Source: Candidatus Woesearchaeota archaeon (GTDB lineage Archaea; Nanobdellota; Nanobdellia; SCGC-AAA011-G17; GW2011-AR17). From it: a stretch of 14,261 nucleotides of DNA. Location of the stretch: NCBI GenBank assembly GCA_018302165.1, contig JAGWAA010000026.1, positions 1-14,261 of the forward strand, given 5' to 3'. Position numbers and translations under genes: made by a program. Within the stretch, counting starts at the first letter, position 1. Every line of letters starts with the position of its first letter. Positions 5,595-11,852 of this stretch are shown here, in pieces. Below the pieces are notes generated by a model, which saw only the letters and a program-made list of their open reading frames with translations, was not told the origin of the DNA and did not search any database.

Positions 5595-6488
5595 TTATTT
5601 CTTCCAAAAAGTTTCTATATCATCAATTCTCCATCTAGGATTAAAATCAAACTCTTTCTGTACTCTTTCTCTCTCTAAAAAACCTTGATATGCAATCATC
5701 GCCCCTTGATCCCCTGCATATTCTAATGGCACTGTATACGCTTTAACATCCCTTGCTATACACATATCACTAAGCATTTTTGAAAACCTTTTACTTGCTG
5801 CAACTCCTCCAATCAATAAAACTTCATTTTTCTCACAATGCGCCAATGCTCGTTCAGCAACTTCAATCAACATTGCAAAACAAGTCTCCTGCAAAGAATA
5901 ACACAAATCCTCTTTTGAATAACCTTGATGATACAATTGTATTGCCCTGGACACAATCCCTGAGAAATCCACATCCATTCCTTTTACACTATAAGGCAAC
6001 TTTACATACTTTCCATTCTTAGCCATTTCTTCAACCTTTGGTCCACCGGGAAACCCTAATCCAATTTCTCTAGCAAACTTATCAAAAGCATTCCCAACAG
6101 CGATAGACAAAGACTCCCCAAAAATTCTATACTTATCTTCATGCATAAAATGCGCAACAATATGATTCACACCCAGAATTTTTTTCTTATATTTCTCTCC
6201 TAACTCAACAGCAAAATCTCTACCCACTTTCAAGCAAGGTGCTAATCCAGGCCCTTCAGAGTAAGCAATCAAATCAACATCCTCAATTTTTATTTTCGCT
6301 TTCTCTAAAGCCCTCTTTAGAATTTCATTTTTAATTTCAACATGATGCTCAGCAACTTTGTTTGGAATCATTCCACCTTCAACAGTTGTAAAAGTATCCC
6401 TCTCATTCGCTAATATTTTTTCTCCATCAAATATTCCGACAGAAAAAGTATGCGCAGTGCTTTCAATTCCTAAAACATTGAATTTCAT
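5595..6488 (-). CDS. kae1: Kae1/TsaD-family tRNA t6A synthesis protein with an internal deletion
   Basis: The 297-aa protein is clearly archaeal Kae1, the catalytic subunit of KEOPS that transfers threonylcarbamoyl to A37 of ANN-decoding tRNAs. Visible motifs are GIESTAHTF (7-15), AEHH (47-50), SEGPGLAPCL (77-86), the metal-binding NHIVAH (108-113; H109 and H113), GLGFPGGPKVE (143-153), KGMDVDFSG (169-177), LIGGVAAS (225-232) and GDQGAMIAY (259-267; metal ligand D260). Between H113 and the YRIFGE strand (120-125) only 6 residues remain, where Pyrococcus Kae1 has about 31. The missing part carries the YVSGGNTQ phosphate loop and a metal-ligand Tyr. The reading frame is intact, so this is an in-frame loss. 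ATG 6488 has a TATA box 26 nt upstream. No fused Bud32 kinase is present. Confidence 0.93.
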   Translation of the reverse strand: MKFNVLGIESTAHTFSVGIFDGEKILANERDTFTTVEGGMIPNKVAEHHVEIKNEILKRALEKAKIKIEDVDLIAYSEGPGLAPCLKVGRDFAVELGEKYKKKILGVNHIVAHFMHEDKYRIFGESLSIAVGNAFDKFAREIGLGFPGGPKVEEMAKNGKYVKLPYSVKGMDVDFSGIVSRAIQLYHQGYSKEDLCYSLQETCFAMLIEVAERALAHCEKNEVLLIGGVAASKRFSKMLSDMCIARDVKAYTVPLEYAGDQGAMIAYQGFLERERVQKEFDFNPRWRIDDIETFWKK

Positions 6489-6509
6489 AATTTTAAATAA
6501 TTAAATCCA

Positions 6510-6519
6510 TTTTATAAAA
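6510..6519 (-). promoter_or_regulatory. TATA box of kae1
   Basis: TTTTATAAAA is centred about 26 nt before the ATG at 6488, which implies a leaderless transcript. Confidence 0.5.
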
Positions 6520-6555
6520 GTTACTTAACTTCTCTTAATCCCAATAAGTGGAAGA

Positions 6556-6819
6556 TTAAACTACATCTTTAAATATTTCATAAGTTTTTATAGCATCAAG
6601 ATTACCATCTTTAACTAATTGAACATATTCAGTAATAGTACTAATACCCAGTTCATCGAATGTCACATATTTTCCATCCGCCCTGTAACTCCAACTTGCA
6701 CTTTCATATAGATATTTAACTACCTCAACAATCTTTGGATATTTCTTTTGAAATTCATCTTCTAAAAGAATGGGACACTCACCGAAAACATAAATTAATA
6801 ATTTATCCTCTATTGTCAT
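6556..6819 (-). CDS. Small protein of unknown function
   Basis: This 87-aa protein has no signal peptide, membrane segment or Cys pair. It has an amphipathic N-terminal helix (MTIEDKLLIYVFGE), a Lys/Glu-rich middle (KYPKIVEVVKYLYE), and a C-terminal helix pair around TITEYVQLVKDGNLDAIKTY. I do not recognise it. A well-placed TATA box (TATTTATA, minus strand, 6842-6849) is centred about 26 nt before the ATG, which supports it as a real gene. It shares its direction with kae1 downstream, but kae1 has its own promoter, so they are probably separate units. Confidence 0.6.
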   Translation of the reverse strand: MTIEDKLLIYVFGECPILLEDEFQKKYPKIVEVVKYLYESASWSYRADGKYVTFDELGISTITEYVQLVKDGNLDAIKTYEIFKDVV

Positions 6820-6841
6820 AAGAAAAGAAATATTTTAATAG

Positions 6842-6849
6842 TATAAATA
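6842..6849 (-). promoter_or_regulatory. TATA box of the 87-aa protein gene
   Basis: TATTTATA on the minus strand is centred about 26 nt before the ATG at 6819. Confidence 0.45.
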
Positions 6850-6850
6850 G

Positions 6851-6902
6851 TTTTCTAGCTTGTTCTTAACTCCTTCGGCTCGTTGCACTTCATTCTAGAA
6901 AA
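6851..6902. repeat. Inverted repeat enclosing a 21-bp repeat copy
   Basis: TTTTCTAG (6851-6858) and CTAGAAAA (6895-6902) are perfect inverted arms separated by 36 nt. The 21-bp repeat copy at 6869-6889 lies inside. The whole unit sits in the divergent gap between the 87-aa gene and the nucleotidase gene. It resembles a very small inverted-repeat element or a hairpin; no gene is inside. Confidence 0.55.
6869..6889. repeat. 21-bp intergenic repeat, copy 1
   Basis: ACTCCTTCGGCTCGTTGCAC plus T is identical to 7586-7606 in the same orientation. The GC-rich sequence stands out from the AT-rich surroundings. It resembles the ACTCTCCTTCGCTTCGCTCC core of the 54-bp repeats. Confidence 0.8.
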
Positions 6903-6969
6903 TTTTCTTAATCGCAATGTTAAATCCAATAAAATGTATCACCTGCATATCTTTCCACTTAAATAATCT

Positions 6970-6978
6970 TTTTATATA
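6970..6978 (+). promoter_or_regulatory. TATA box of the deoxyribonucleotidase gene
   Basis: TTTTATATA is centred 25 nt before the ATG at 6999. Confidence 0.5.
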
Positions 6979-6998
6979 CATGATAAATTCCTAATAGT

Positions 6999-7571
6999 AT
7001 GAAAATTGGAATTGATTTAGATGAAGTCCTTGCAGATTTTTTACCTGCTTTTATTGAATATCATAATGATACTTATGGAACTTCTTTAGTTAGAGAACAA
7101 TTTCACTCTTATAGATTTTGGGAAACTTTGGGAGGAACAAGAGAAGAAGCAATTCAGAAAGTGTATGATTTTCACAAAACTCTTTACTTCAAAAATATGA
7201 AACCTGTTTTAGATTCTCAAGAATCAGTCGACATTCTAAAACAGAATAATGATTTAGTTGTTGTAACTTCCAGACAAGACGATGTTGCTAAAGTAACAAG
7301 AGAATGGATTACTCAACATTTTCCAAATGTTTTTTCCGAAATTTATTTCACAAATCATTATTCACAAAATGGAAGTTCAACAACAAAGAAGCAAATATGC
7401 AATTCTGTCGGAGTCGATATTTTAATTGAAGATTCTTTAGAATATGCTTTAGAATGCCTTAATTCAAAAAGAAGAATCCTACTTCTTGATTGTCCTTGGA
7501 ACAGAAGTTATGAATTGCCTCAAGGAATTTATCGTGTTAATTCATGGAAAGATATCATTGATTCTATTTAA
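6999..7571 (+). CDS. HAD-family 5'(3')-deoxyribonucleotidase, NT5C-like
   Basis: The 190-aa protein opens with the HAD motif I, IGIDLDEVLADF (3-14), with nucleophile D6 and acid/base D8. Motif II is VVTSR (88-92), motif III Lys is near K130-K131, and motif IV is ILIEDSLEYA (141-150) with E144/D145. The helical cap insert lies between motifs I and II. The layout and length match the NT5C family (5' nucleotidase, deoxy(pyrimidine), cytosolic type C), which dephosphorylates deoxynucleoside monophosphates. Related archaeal and phage proteins are often annotated only as putative nucleotidases, so the substrate remains inferred. It is a single-gene unit with its own TATA box, bracketed by two identical 21-bp repeats. 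With the DNPH1-like gene it gives the window two enzymes that consume dNMPs. Confidence 0.85.
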   Translation: MKIGIDLDEVLADFLPAFIEYHNDTYGTSLVREQFHSYRFWETLGGTREEAIQKVYDFHKTLYFKNMKPVLDSQESVDILKQNNDLVVVTSRQDDVAKVTREWITQHFPNVFSEIYFTNHYSQNGSSTTKKQICNSVGVDILIEDSLEYALECLNSKRRILLLDCPWNRSYELPQGIYRVNSWKDIIDSI

Positions 7572-7585
7572 CGGCGGCACCTTTT

Positions 7586-7606
7586 ACTCCTTCGGCTCGT
7601 TGCACT
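7586..7606. repeat. 21-bp intergenic repeat, copy 2
   Basis: Identical to 6869-6889. It begins 15 nt after the nucleotidase stop codon and is followed by CCGCTG. The unusually GC-rich stretch 7572-7611 contrasts with the neighbouring genes. Confidence 0.8.
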
Positions 7607-7635
7607 CCGCTGAATATAAACCATCCAACTAAATA

Positions 7636-7642
7636 TTTATAA
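7636..7642 (+). promoter_or_regulatory. TATA box of the lipoprotein gene
   Basis: TTTATAA is centred 27 nt before the ATG at 7666. Confidence 0.45.
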
Positions 7643-7665
7643 GTATTAAACACCTAAATAAAAAA

Positions 7666-8034
7666 ATGAAAAAAGAAATATATATGGTGATTTTAGGCAT
7701 AAGTTTACTTTTGCTAGCTTCATGCTCACAAAGCATAGAAGTTGCAGACACAGAAATTGATGACAGCAATTACAATGAAAACAGCTATGAAGGTAATATG
7801 GTATGTGATGAACAAAGCGAAGAATTAACATTATACAATGGAGATTCAGTAACTTTAGATGACCACACTATTACTGTCCAAGATGTTACATTAGGTTCTG
7901 CAGACATTGATGTTGACTATTCATCTAGTTATATCAGCACAGGTAGTGAACTTGAAATTAATGGTGTAAATGTAGAAGTTATTTCCACAGATACAGAATT
8001 AAGTACAGTTACATTAACACTAGCTTTGTGTTAA
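7666..8034 (+). CDS. Small putative lipoprotein of unknown function
   Basis: This 122-aa protein has a lipoprotein-type signal: MKKEIYM, a hydrophobic core, and the lipobox LLASC with the lipidated Cys at about C20. The mature part is short, acidic and Ser/Asn/Thr-rich, with alternating hydrophobic positions (about 50-120: TLYNGDSVTLDDHTITVQDV and onward) that suggest a small beta-sandwich. Two further Cys, in MVCDE and at the very last residue, might pair. No enzymatic motif is seen. It is expected on the outer face of the cytoplasmic membrane. It is convergent with the IMP dehydrogenase-family gene, with a T-run between them. Confidence 0.75.
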   Translation: MKKEIYMVILGISLLLLASCSQSIEVADTEIDDSNYNENSYEGNMVCDEQSEELTLYNGDSVTLDDHTITVQDVTLGSADIDVDYSSSYISTGSELEINGVNVEVISTDTELSTVTLTLALC

Positions 8035-8042
8035 TTTTTTTT
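8035..8042 (+). terminator. T-run terminator after the lipoprotein gene
   Basis: Eight T immediately follow the stop codon in the 26-nt gap between convergent genes. This matches the archaeal poly-U termination signal. Confidence 0.45.
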
Positions 8043-8060
8043 ATTTATTTATCTTTAAAA

Positions 8061-9473
8061 TCACTCACTCAGCTTATTTCCTTTAGTCAAACTTTCTTCC
8101 CAACCATTAAAAGTAATTTGTATGAACTCAGCATTCTTCTGCATTTCTTTGATATTCCTAGCACCACAATAACTTATTCCAGATTGCAAACCTTTCACAG
8201 ACGCATTAATCACATCCTCAACAGGCCCTTTATAATCAACTAATACAGCAACTCCCTCAACAAACACATCAATCTTTTCTTTCAATTTCTTTCCTTGCTC
8301 ATTCTCTTTTCTTTCATGATTACTATCATATGAAGCACTTCCCATATACCTTTTGTATCTTTTACCATCTTTAGTCATAATCATTCCAGGCGCCTCATCA
8401 GTTCCTGCAAATAAAGAACCACTATAAATAGAAGATGCACCTGCACCAATAGCCTTAGCAATATCCCCTGGGAATTTCAGGCCACCATCAGCAGTAACAG
8501 GAATATCATATCTTCTTGCAACCTCACAAACATCCATCACAGCAGTTAATTGTGGAACCCCAGACCCAGAAATAGTCCGAGTTGAACAAACAGGTGAAGG
8601 CCCAATTCCAACTTTCAAACCATCAGCACCAGCTTCAATCAATTCTCTGGCAGCCTCTCCAGTTGCAATATTTCCAACCATCAAATCAACACTAAAATGA
8701 CTTTTAAATTCTTTAATTCTTTCAATGACAATCTCAGAATGTGCATGTGCTACATCTAAAATAATTACATCCGCTCCAGCATTAATCAAAGCTGCAGATC
8801 TTTCAATAGTATCTTTTACTCCAACAGCTGCACCAACTCTTAATCTTCCTTTAATATCCCTATTCGCATTCGGCCAAGTATGAAGTTTCATAATATCTTT
8901 CGTTGTAATCAATCCACTTAATTTTCCATCTTGTAATAAAGGCAATTTTTCAATTCTATGCTCATGCAATATTTTTTTGGCTTCTTCAGTACCAATTCCA
9001 TAATTCGCAGTAACAACATTTTTCGTCATAACCTCTTTTATAGGCCGATCCAAATTTTCTTCAAATAAATAATCTCTAGAAGTAAAAATTCCAACCATTT
9101 CATCAGCATGCATGACAATCAAACTAGTAACATTCATCGCCCTCATGATTTCTACAGCTTGAAAAATATTAATATCATCCTGCACAATTAAAGGATTTTC
9201 AATAACATAACTTGTACTCCTTTTTACTTTTTTAACTTCCTTAACTTGCTCTTCAATACTACAAAATTGATGTATGACTCCAAGCCCACCATTCCTAGCC
9301 ATAGCAATAGCCATTTTATTTTCAGTGACTGTAGCCATATTCGAACTTACAAGTGGAATATTCAAAGAAATATTTTTAGTAAACCTAGTAGTTACATCCG
9401 CTTCACCACGAGAATATAAAGGTGTCTTCTTCGGCACCAAAAGTACATCGTTATAAGTTAAACCTAACCTCAT
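8061..9473 (-). CDS. guaB: IMP dehydrogenase family enzyme with CBS domains
   Basis: From ATG 9473 the protein has 470 aa and the IMPDH layout. The TIM-barrel start is LTYNDVLLVP, followed by two CBS motifs at about 90-195 (one ending IFTSRDYLF, the other including VMTKNVVTANYGIG). The second part of the barrel has DVAHAHSE, VGNIATGEAA, the active-site loop GIGPSPVCSTR with the catalytic Cys at 296, GVPQ, ADGGLKFPGDI and GSLFAGTDEAPG. IMPDH oxidises IMP to XMP with NAD, the first step of GMP synthesis. CBS domains and GVPQ favour IMPDH over GMP reductase. Several sites are unusual: GPSPVCSTR instead of GPGSICTTR, no obvious Arg-Tyr flap dyad, and a shortened end. A TTG start at 9491 is possible, but the TATA box predicts transcription starting near 9478, which favours ATG 9473. 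Confidence 0.9.
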   Translation of the reverse strand: MRLGLTYNDVLLVPKKTPLYSRGEADVTTRFTKNISLNIPLVSSNMATVTENKMAIAMARNGGLGVIHQFCSIEEQVKEVKKVKRSTSYVIENPLIVQDDINIFQAVEIMRAMNVTSLIVMHADEMVGIFTSRDYLFEENLDRPIKEVMTKNVVTANYGIGTEEAKKILHEHRIEKLPLLQDGKLSGLITTKDIMKLHTWPNANRDIKGRLRVGAAVGVKDTIERSAALINAGADVIILDVAHAHSEIVIERIKEFKSHFSVDLMVGNIATGEAARELIEAGADGLKVGIGPSPVCSTRTISGSGVPQLTAVMDVCEVARRYDIPVTADGGLKFPGDIAKAIGAGASSIYSGSLFAGTDEAPGMIMTKDGKRYKRYMGSASYDSNHERKENEQGKKLKEKIDVFVEGVAVLVDYKGPVEDVINASVKGLQSGISYCGARNIKEMQKNAEFIQITFNGWEESLTKGNKLSE

Positions 9474-9500
9474 CTTCCCAGCTTTCCACAATTTTAATCA

Positions 9501-9508
9501 TTTAAATA
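9501..9508 (-). promoter_or_regulatory. TATA box of guaB
   Basis: TATTTAAA on the minus strand is centred about 31 nt before the ATG at 9473, and only about 13 nt before the alternative TTG at 9491. This favours the ATG. Confidence 0.45.
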
Positions 9509-9542
9509 TATTCTTGTAATAGAAAAAACAAATCTAACAAAA

Positions 9543-9552
9543 TTTTTATAAA
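9543..9552 (+). promoter_or_regulatory. TATA box of the MFS transporter gene
   Basis: TTTTTATAAA is centred 27 nt before the ATG at 9575. It is back to back with the guaB promoter in the same 101-nt gap. Confidence 0.5.
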
Positions 9553-9574
9553 CATATTCCTCTTAATAAGCAAC

Positions 9575-10744
9575 ATGAAAAAAAAGATTAGCAAAAATGT
9601 TAAACTTTTAAGCATTGTTAGTCTTCTAAATGATTTAAGCAGTGAAATGATTATGCCTATTCTTCCAATGTTTTTAACAGCACTAGGTGCTAACGGTTTT
9701 ATTATTGGACTTATTGGTGGTCTTCGAGACAGTATTTCAAATATCTTAACAATAATTAGTGGTTATTGGTCAGATAAAATAAGAAAAAGAAAAATATTTG
9801 TAATCGTTGGATATTTATCATCATCTTTATTCAAGCTTTTACTTTCTTTTGTCAAAATTTGGCCTCAAGCATTAATAGTTTCATCTTTTGAAAGAATAGG
9901 CAAAGGTATAAGAACTGCCCCTAGAGATGCAATAATTTCAGAATCAATGCCAAAGAAACATGGTAAAGGATTTGGATTCCATAGAGCAATGGATACAACA
10001 GGAGCAATATTAGGTTCAATCCTAGTTCTAATTTTATTCTGGTATTGGGGTTTAAGCTTTAATACAATCATATTAATAGCAGCAATAATTTCTTTTGCTT
10101 CACTATTCCCATTGATTTTTGTAACCGAAAAAAAGACCTTCCAAAAAAAGAACAATATCAATTTTAGTATTAAAACACTATCAAACCCATTAAAATATTT
10201 TCTAATAATTTCTGGAATATTCGCACTTGCAAATTTTAGTTATATGTTTTTTATATTGAAAGCACAACAATTCTTTCCAGAAAGATTAGCAATAATAATT
10301 CCAATCTTGTTATATATATTATTCAATATTTTCTATGCTTCACTTTCAATTCCATTTGGGAATCTTTCAGATAAAATTGGTAGAACAAAACTAATTACAA
10401 TAGGATATTTAATATTTTCATTAACTTCATTAGGGTTTATATTTTCTAATTCCTTAATTGCCTTTATAGTATTATTTGCATGCTACGGAATTGCATTCGC
10501 TATTATCGACTCAAATCAAAGAGCATTAATTTCAGATTTATCAACTAAAAAAATAAGAGCAACAGCACTCGGAACGTTTCATACATTAATAGGCATTATT
10601 GCACTCCCAGCAAGTTTAATTGCAGGATATTTATGGGTAATTAATCCTAACTTAACTTTTATTTTTGGTTTTACAATAAGTATAATCTCAGTATTTAGCT
10701 TTATATTCATACAAAAAAAATTTAAGATTTATAACCATTCATAA
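9575..10744 (+). CDS. Major facilitator superfamily transporter
   Basis: The 389-aa protein is hydrophobic along its whole length, with about 12 predicted helices. The MFS motif A loop between helices 2 and 3 is GYWSDKIRKRK (63-73). FERIGKGIRTAPRDA (105-119) is typical of one branch of MFS_1, HRAMDTTGAILG (136-147) marks helix 5, and a second motif-A-like loop, FGNLSDKIGRTK, begins the C-terminal half. It is probably a proton-coupled secondary transporter or drug exporter in the cytoplasmic membrane; the substrate cannot be read from the sequence. Start ATG 9575 has a TATA box 27 nt upstream. Its last 23 bases overlap, tail to tail, the 3' end of the gamma subunit gene on the other strand. 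Confidence 0.9.
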   Translation: MKKKISKNVKLLSIVSLLNDLSSEMIMPILPMFLTALGANGFIIGLIGGLRDSISNILTIISGYWSDKIRKRKIFVIVGYLSSSLFKLLLSFVKIWPQALIVSSFERIGKGIRTAPRDAIISESMPKKHGKGFGFHRAMDTTGAILGSILVLILFWYWGLSFNTIILIAAIISFASLFPLIFVTEKKTFQKKNNINFSIKTLSNPLKYFLIISGIFALANFSYMFFILKAQQFFPERLAIIIPILLYILFNIFYASLSIPFGNLSDKIGRTKLITIGYLIFSLTSLGFIFSNSLIAFIVLFACYGIAFAIIDSNQRALISDLSTKKIRATALGTFHTLIGIIALPASLIAGYLWVINPNLTFIFGFTISIISVFSFIFIQKKFKIYNHS

Positions 10745-11126
10745 TCGCACTAAGATTTTCTTCAACAAGCTTTTTAGGCAAAAATTTTTTAATATCTTCA
10801 CTAATTACTTTTATCTTTAAATCATTCAACACAACCCCTAATAAAACCATATTCATCATCCTAGGACTATCAAACTTTTTTAATAATTTCACTTGTAAAT
10901 CAGTTTTGTTTAAATCATATTCAAAATCTGCATCCTCAACTAAAGGATTTTCAATTTTATCCTTAGAAAAAATAAGATAAGCATTACTTTCTCCAGAACG
11001 AACTAATGGTGAATATCTATGAGACAATGCAATCTGATAACCTTGATTTTGTAAAATATTTGCTAAAATAATACTTACTAGCTTTACTCCCTGTCCTGCA
11101 TTTCCATAAATAATTATTTTAGTCAT
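10722..11126 (-). CDS. 2-oxoacid:ferredoxin oxidoreductase gamma subunit, short form
   Basis: The 134-aa protein starts with the gamma-domain pattern IIIYGNAGQGVKL (4-16; usual form GxGGQG). SHRYSPLVRSGESNAYLIFS and then VEDADFEYDL follow, matching the usual YGPEARGG and ADVLVAL region. The typical gamma subunit is about 170-190 aa. Here the strand and helix stretch after VEDADFEY is missing, and the protein jumps to SPRMMNMVLLGVVL, the conserved NMVxLG helix. About 40 residues seem lost in frame. Its ATG directly follows the beta stop codon (TAA at 11127-11129), with an SD site (GGAG, about 11135-11138), so it is the last gene of the operon. In the family, gamma contributes to CoA or cofactor placement at the alpha-beta interface. 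Confidence 0.85.
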   Translation of the reverse strand: MTKIIIYGNAGQGVKLVSIILANILQNQGYQIALSHRYSPLVRSGESNAYLIFSKDKIENPLVEDADFEYDLNKTDLQVKLLKKFDSPRMMNMVLLGVVLNDLKIKVISEDIKKFLPKKLVEENLSAIMNGYKS

Positions 11127-11852
11127 TTATTCACTCCTGAAAATTCCCAATTCATCATCCTTAAGCATTCTATTCTCATTACAAATTTTATATTTCCCTT
11201 TCAAATCTTTGAGAACACAAGCTATAGTTTGATCCATTTTTTTAGAATAATTCTCAATACATGGAAAAACAATTTCAACAAACACAAATCCATCATACTC
11301 AAATGCTTGCTTCAAACATTCTTTCAAATGTTCTTTAAACACAGGAGTAGCCCGTGCATAAAAAAATCTTTTATTTGAAGTAATAATACCTTGGATATTA
11401 AGAGGTTGCATTACATTCCCTTCAGGCGCAGTCAAAGTTTTCCCACCAATCCTTGTAGTCGGTGATGATTGACCACCAGTCATAGCAAATACTTCATTAT
11501 TATTACAAATCACAACAATATTATCATCTCTTCTAGCAACATGCAACAAATGATTTCCACCAATACCAGTAATATCTCCTTCACCTGAAAAAACAACTAC
11601 ATTCAAATCAGGATTAACAGCTTTCACTCCAACGGCTAAAGGAATTGCTCTCCCATGAATTCCATGCACAGAATCAAGATTAAAAAAACCTGCACCTCTT
11701 GCAGTACAACCTATACCAGAAACAATAATAGTATTAGTTTTATCTAACTCATCAAGGACTTCACAAGTAGCATAAAACAAAGCATGCAGCCCACATCCTG
11801 GACACCATCCTAATGGTAAAACATCATTCCGAATAAATCTTTGAAAGCTCAT
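11127..11852 (-). CDS. 2-oxoacid:ferredoxin oxidoreductase beta subunit (TPP-binding)
   Basis: From ATG 11852 the protein has 241 aa. It carries LGWCPGCGLH, then GIGCTARGAG, and EIVFPC near the end. Together these Cys (C17, C20, C49, C198) match the [4Fe-4S] ligands of family beta subunits. The thiamine diphosphate/Mg site is FSGEGDITGIGG followed by ICNNNEVFAMTGGQ. The enzyme decarboxylates a 2-oxoacid with CoA and ferredoxin; 2-oxoglutarate or branched-chain 2-oxoacids are the usual substrates for this three-subunit form. A TTG at 11858 is also possible. The start lies inside the alpha gene (29-nt overlap), so translation is probably coupled. With alpha and gamma it forms a complete catalytic set, but no ferredoxin-domain delta subunit is encoded here. 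Confidence 0.92.
   Translation of the reverse strand: MSFQRFIRNDVLPLGWCPGCGLHALFYATCEVLDELDKTNTIIVSGIGCTARGAGFFNLDSVHGIHGRAIPLAVGVKAVNPDLNVVVFSGEGDITGIGGNHLLHVARRDDNIVVICNNNEVFAMTGGQSSPTTRIGGKTLTAPEGNVMQPLNIQGIITSNKRFFYARATPVFKEHLKECLKQAFEYDGFVFVEIVFPCIENYSKKMDQTIACVLKDLKGKYKICNENRMLKDDELGIFRSE

Noticed and set aside
176..7606. CRISPR array from the short repeats
   Set aside because: The repeats are only two copies per family, spaced 540 and 717 bp apart around genes, with no regular short spacers and no cas gene.
8061..9473. GMP reductase instead of IMP dehydrogenase
   Set aside because: The CBS pair, length and GVPQ motif fit IMPDH better, although the altered active-site loop leaves some doubt, recorded as a finding.
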